A stretch of DNA of 9,686 nt, taken from the NCBI GenBank assembly GCA_947600345.1, contig CANQGC010000092.1, forward strand, positions 1 to 9,686, read 5' to 3'. Under the pieces are notes generated by a model. It saw nothing but the letters and a program-made list of their open reading frames with translations, made no database searches and was not told the DNA's origin. The DNA comes from an uncultured Clostridia bacterium (GTDB lineage Bacteria; Bacillota; Clostridia; Christensenellales; Aristaeellaceae). Both the position numbers and the translations under genes were made by a program. Below are positions 6,154 to 9,686 of this stretch, one piece after another. How positions within the stretch are numbered: position 1 is the first letter of the stretch; each line of letters opens with the position of its first letter.

Positions 6154-7289
6154 TCGCATACCTGGACAACAGCGCCACCACGCGCCCCTGTGAAGCGGCC
6201 GTGGCGGCGATGACCAAGTGCATGGAGGAGGGCTACTTCAATCCCTCCTCCGTCTACGCCCCCGCCGTGGAGGCGTTCCAGCGCGTGCGCGCCTGCCGGG
6301 AGCTGATTTTGCAAGCCCTGCACGGGAGCGGCTACGAGCTGACCTTCACCTCCGGCGGCACCGAGGCCAACAACCTGGCGATCCTGGGCAGCGTGGCGCG
6401 GATGCGGGGGAAGCAGCTCCTCGCCGTGTCGGCGGTGGAGCACCCGTCGGTGCGGGAGAGCTTCGACGAATTGGAGCGCCAGGGCCACGAGGTGCGGCGC
6501 ATCGGCGTGGACGAGAGGGGCGAGCTGGACTGGGACGCGCTTTCGAAGGCGCTGGACGACGGCGCCTCGCTCGTCTCCTGCATGCAGGTGAACAACGAGA
6601 CCGGCGCGCTGCTGGACGTCAAGCGCCTGCATGAGTTGGTCAACGGCCGGGCGCTGATTCATGTGGACGGCGTGCAGGGCTTCCTGCGCGTGCCCATGGA
6701 GATGAAGTACTGCGACCTCTACAGCCTGTCCGGCCACAAGATCCACGCGCCCAAGGGCATCGGCGCGCTGGTTTGGCGCAAGGGCGTGCGCTTCGCGCCC
6801 CGGCAGCTGGGCGGCGGCCAGGAGAACAACCTGCGCTCCGGCACCGAGAACACGCCGGGCATCGCGGGCTTGATGGCGGCGGTGGAGGCGATGAAGGCGC
6901 TCGGGCCGGGCATGGCGGACGAGCTGATGGCGAAGAAGCTTCGCATGATCGCGCGCTTCCGCGAGGCCGTGCCGGAGCTGCTGGTCAACGGTCCCGAGCC
7001 GGAGAAGGCCGCGCCGCACATCGTCAATTTGAGCTTCCCCGGCGTGCGGGGCGAGGTGATGCTCCACGCGCTGGAGTCGGAGGGCGTCTACGCCTCCACG
7101 GGCTCGGCCTGCTCGTCGAAGAAGCGCAAGGTCAGCGCCGTGCTCACGGCCATGGGGATTCGCCCGGACCGCGCGGAGGCGGCGCTGCGCTTCAGCCTGA
7201 GCCCCCACACCACGGATGAAGAGATCGAGCTGGCGGCGTCGGCGCTTTCGAAGCTCTACCCCCAGCTCAAGAAATATGCGAGAAGATAG
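6150..7289 (+). CDS. nifS: Cysteine desulfurase, NifS/IscS type, partner of ThiI
   Basis: The enzyme uses pyridoxal phosphate to take sulfur from L-cysteine, leaving alanine and a protein-bound persulfide. Starting at GTG 6150 it has 379 residues, close to the usual 380-400. YLDNSATT at 4-11, TSGGTEANNLAI at 67-78, VEHPS at 96-100 (His98 stacks on the cofactor), and HVDGVQG at 171-177 are family motifs. SGHKIHAPKG at 194-203 holds the cofactor-binding Lys197, and STGSACSSKKRK at 316-327 holds the catalytic Cys321 on the mobile loop. It is followed nine bases later by thiI. That order matches the NifS-like/ThiI pair known from Bacillus, where the desulfurase feeds ThiI for 4-thiouridine in tRNA, so this dedicated role is more likely than general Fe-S assembly; no iscU or sufU gene is visible. 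The symbol is family-level only. Confidence 0.93.
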   Translation: MIAYLDNSATTRPCEAAVAAMTKCMEEGYFNPSSVYAPAVEAFQRVRACRELILQALHGSGYELTFTSGGTEANNLAILGSVARMRGKQLLAVSAVEHPSVRESFDELERQGHEVRRIGVDERGELDWDALSKALDDGASLVSCMQVNNETGALLDVKRLHELVNGRALIHVDGVQGFLRVPMEMKYCDLYSLSGHKIHAPKGIGALVWRKGVRFAPRQLGGGQENNLRSGTENTPGIAGLMAAVEAMKALGPGMADELMAKKLRMIARFREAVPELLVNGPEPEKAAPHIVNLSFPGVRGEVMLHALESEGVYASTGSACSSKKRKVSAVLTAMGIRPDRAEAALRFSLSPHTTDEEIELAASALSKLYPQLKKYARR

Positions 7290-7298
7290 GTTGATGAT

Positions 7299-8444
7299 AT
7301 GCGTAAGGTACTGCTGGTTCGCTACGGCGAAGTGTTCCTGAAGGGCGCGAACCGCCCGCACTTTCTGAAGATACTGACCGACAACGTGAAGAAGGCGGTC
7401 AAGCCCATCGGCGGCCACGTCTGGCTGTCCGACTCCCGCGTGTACGTTTCCAACGTGGAGGACATGGACGAGTGCGTGCGCCGGGTGCGCAAGGTGTTCG
7501 GCCTGTACTCCGTGAGTCCCGCCATCGAGTGCGAGAAGGATCTGGACGAGATCGGCCGCCAGTGCATCGAGATGATGCGCGGCCGCTCCGGCTCCTTCAA
7601 GGTGTTCGGCAAGCGCAGCGACAAGAAGTTCCCGATGAACTCGCTGGAGCTGGCCGCCGAGATCGGCGGTCGCGTGCTCGAGTCCAACCCGAACCTGAGC
7701 GTGGACATCCACAACCCGGAGATCAAGCTCCGCGTGGAGATCCGCGACATGTGCTACATCTGCGTGGACGAGATCATGGCCTCCGGCGGTCTGCCCATGG
7801 GCACCGGCGGGCGGGCGGCGCTGCTGCTCTCCGGCGGCATCGACTCCCCGGTCGCCGGCTACAGCATGATGAAGCGCGGCGTGCGCATCTGCGCCATCCA
7901 CTTCCAGAGCCCGCCCTACACCGGCGAGCTGGCGAAGGACAAGGTGATGCGCCTGGCCCGGGAGCTGGGCGAGTACGCCGGGGGGATGCGGGTGTACCTG
8001 GTGCCTTTCACCAAGTGCCAGCTGGAGATCCACGAGAAGTGCCCGGAGGGGCTGGGCACGCTGATCACCCGCCGCTTCATGATGCGCATCGCCAACGAGC
8101 TGGCGAGGCAGTACGGCGCGCAGGCGCTGATCACCGGCGAGAGCCTGGGCCAGGTGGCGTCCCAGACCATGGACGCGCTGGTCTGCACCGACGCGGTGGT
8201 GGACATGCCCGTGTTCCGGCCGCTCATCGGCATGGACAAGACCGAGATCATGGACATCGCCAAGCGCATCGAAACCTATGAGACGTCGATATTGCCCTAC
8301 GAGGATTGCTGCACCGTATTCACGCCGCGCCACCCGGTCACCAAGCCCAAGCTCGACACCATGCCCAAGGCGGAGTCGAAGCTGGACATCGAGGCATTGG
8401 TGAAGGAAGCGGTGGAGAACACCGAGATGGAGATCGTCTACTGA
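7299..8444 (+). CDS. thiI: tRNA 4-thiouridine synthetase ThiI, without rhodanese domain
   Basis: ThiI activates uridine 8 of tRNA with ATP and replaces oxygen by sulfur taken from a desulfurase persulfide. In some bacteria it also helps form the thiazole of thiamine. The 381-residue protein has an N-terminal ferredoxin-like part (RYGEVFLKGANRPHF at 8-22), a THUMP domain at about 60-165 (SFKVFGKRSDKKFPMNSLE at 99-117), and a PP-loop ATP pyrophosphatase domain with SGGIDSPVAG at 178-187. HFQSPPYT at 201-208, ITGESLGQVASQT at 278-290 and ILPYEDCCTVF at 331-341 follow, with Cys337/Cys338 near the cysteine linked to sulfur transfer. It ends near residue 381; E. coli ThiI (482 residues) has a C-terminal rhodanese domain that is absent here, as in Bacillus-type enzymes. 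The ribosome site is weak (GATAGG region), so translation may depend on the desulfurase gene just upstream. Confidence 0.96.
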   Translation: MRKVLLVRYGEVFLKGANRPHFLKILTDNVKKAVKPIGGHVWLSDSRVYVSNVEDMDECVRRVRKVFGLYSVSPAIECEKDLDEIGRQCIEMMRGRSGSFKVFGKRSDKKFPMNSLELAAEIGGRVLESNPNLSVDIHNPEIKLRVEIRDMCYICVDEIMASGGLPMGTGGRAALLLSGGIDSPVAGYSMMKRGVRICAIHFQSPPYTGELAKDKVMRLARELGEYAGGMRVYLVPFTKCQLEIHEKCPEGLGTLITRRFMMRIANELARQYGAQALITGESLGQVASQTMDALVCTDAVVDMPVFRPLIGMDKTEIMDIAKRIETYETSILPYEDCCTVFTPRHPVTKPKLDTMPKAESKLDIEALVKEAVENTEMEIVY

Positions 8445-8477
8445 TCTCCGAAGACACATTGGTTTGAGGATACGCCC

Positions 8478-9686
<1,209 letters not shown>

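Overview
The window is GC-rich, roughly two thirds G+C by eye, and densely coded. Genes have Shine-Dalgarno sites of the AGGAGG/GGAGG type and many 1-4 base start/stop overlaps. The gene content points to a high-GC member of the Bacillota, most likely Clostridia: a cysteine desulfurase followed directly by a ThiI without a rhodanese domain, a YprA/MrfA-type helicase, and a membrane protein with an N-terminal zinc ribbon. This placement is inferred from family distribution and gene order. No rRNA or other phylogenetic marker is present.

Left block (1-3934, + strand): the end of an operon for dTDP-L-rhamnose, in the order rmlA (5' end missing), rmlC, rmlB, rmlD. It is followed, with a 4-base overlap, by a DUF4422-type glycosyltransferase. 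Together the four Rml enzymes convert glucose-1-phosphate and dTTP to dTDP-L-rhamnose. The last gene suggests the sugar or an associated glycan is used for a cell-surface polysaccharide. The block ends in a purine-rich tandem repeat and a strong GC hairpin that can terminate transcription from both sides.

Middle (4067-5446, - strand): a convergent gene for a membrane protein with a four-cysteine zinc ribbon, one transmembrane helix, two Ig-like beta modules and a C-terminal OB-like domain. It probably starts at TTG. Its function is unknown. The 164-base gap to the next gene is AT-rich, holds a perfect 12-base palindrome and carries a divergent extended -10 promoter.

Right block (5611-9686, + strand): a probable operon of a small two-helix membrane protein (DUF6106-like), a NifS/IscS-type cysteine desulfurase started at GTG and coupled by a 4-base overlap, thiI, and the first 403 codons of a YprA/MrfA-family DEAD-box helicase that runs off the window. 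The desulfurase and ThiI form a known functional pair for 4-thiouridine in tRNA, with the desulfurase supplying persulfide sulfur. The helicase family acts in DNA repair and may only be co-transcribed.

Most of this is recognisable core metabolism. I do not see a mobile element, CRISPR array, phage gene or defence system. The least explained items are the zinc-ribbon/OB membrane protein, the membrane protein coupled to the desulfurase, and two short repeat structures in the intergenic regions.
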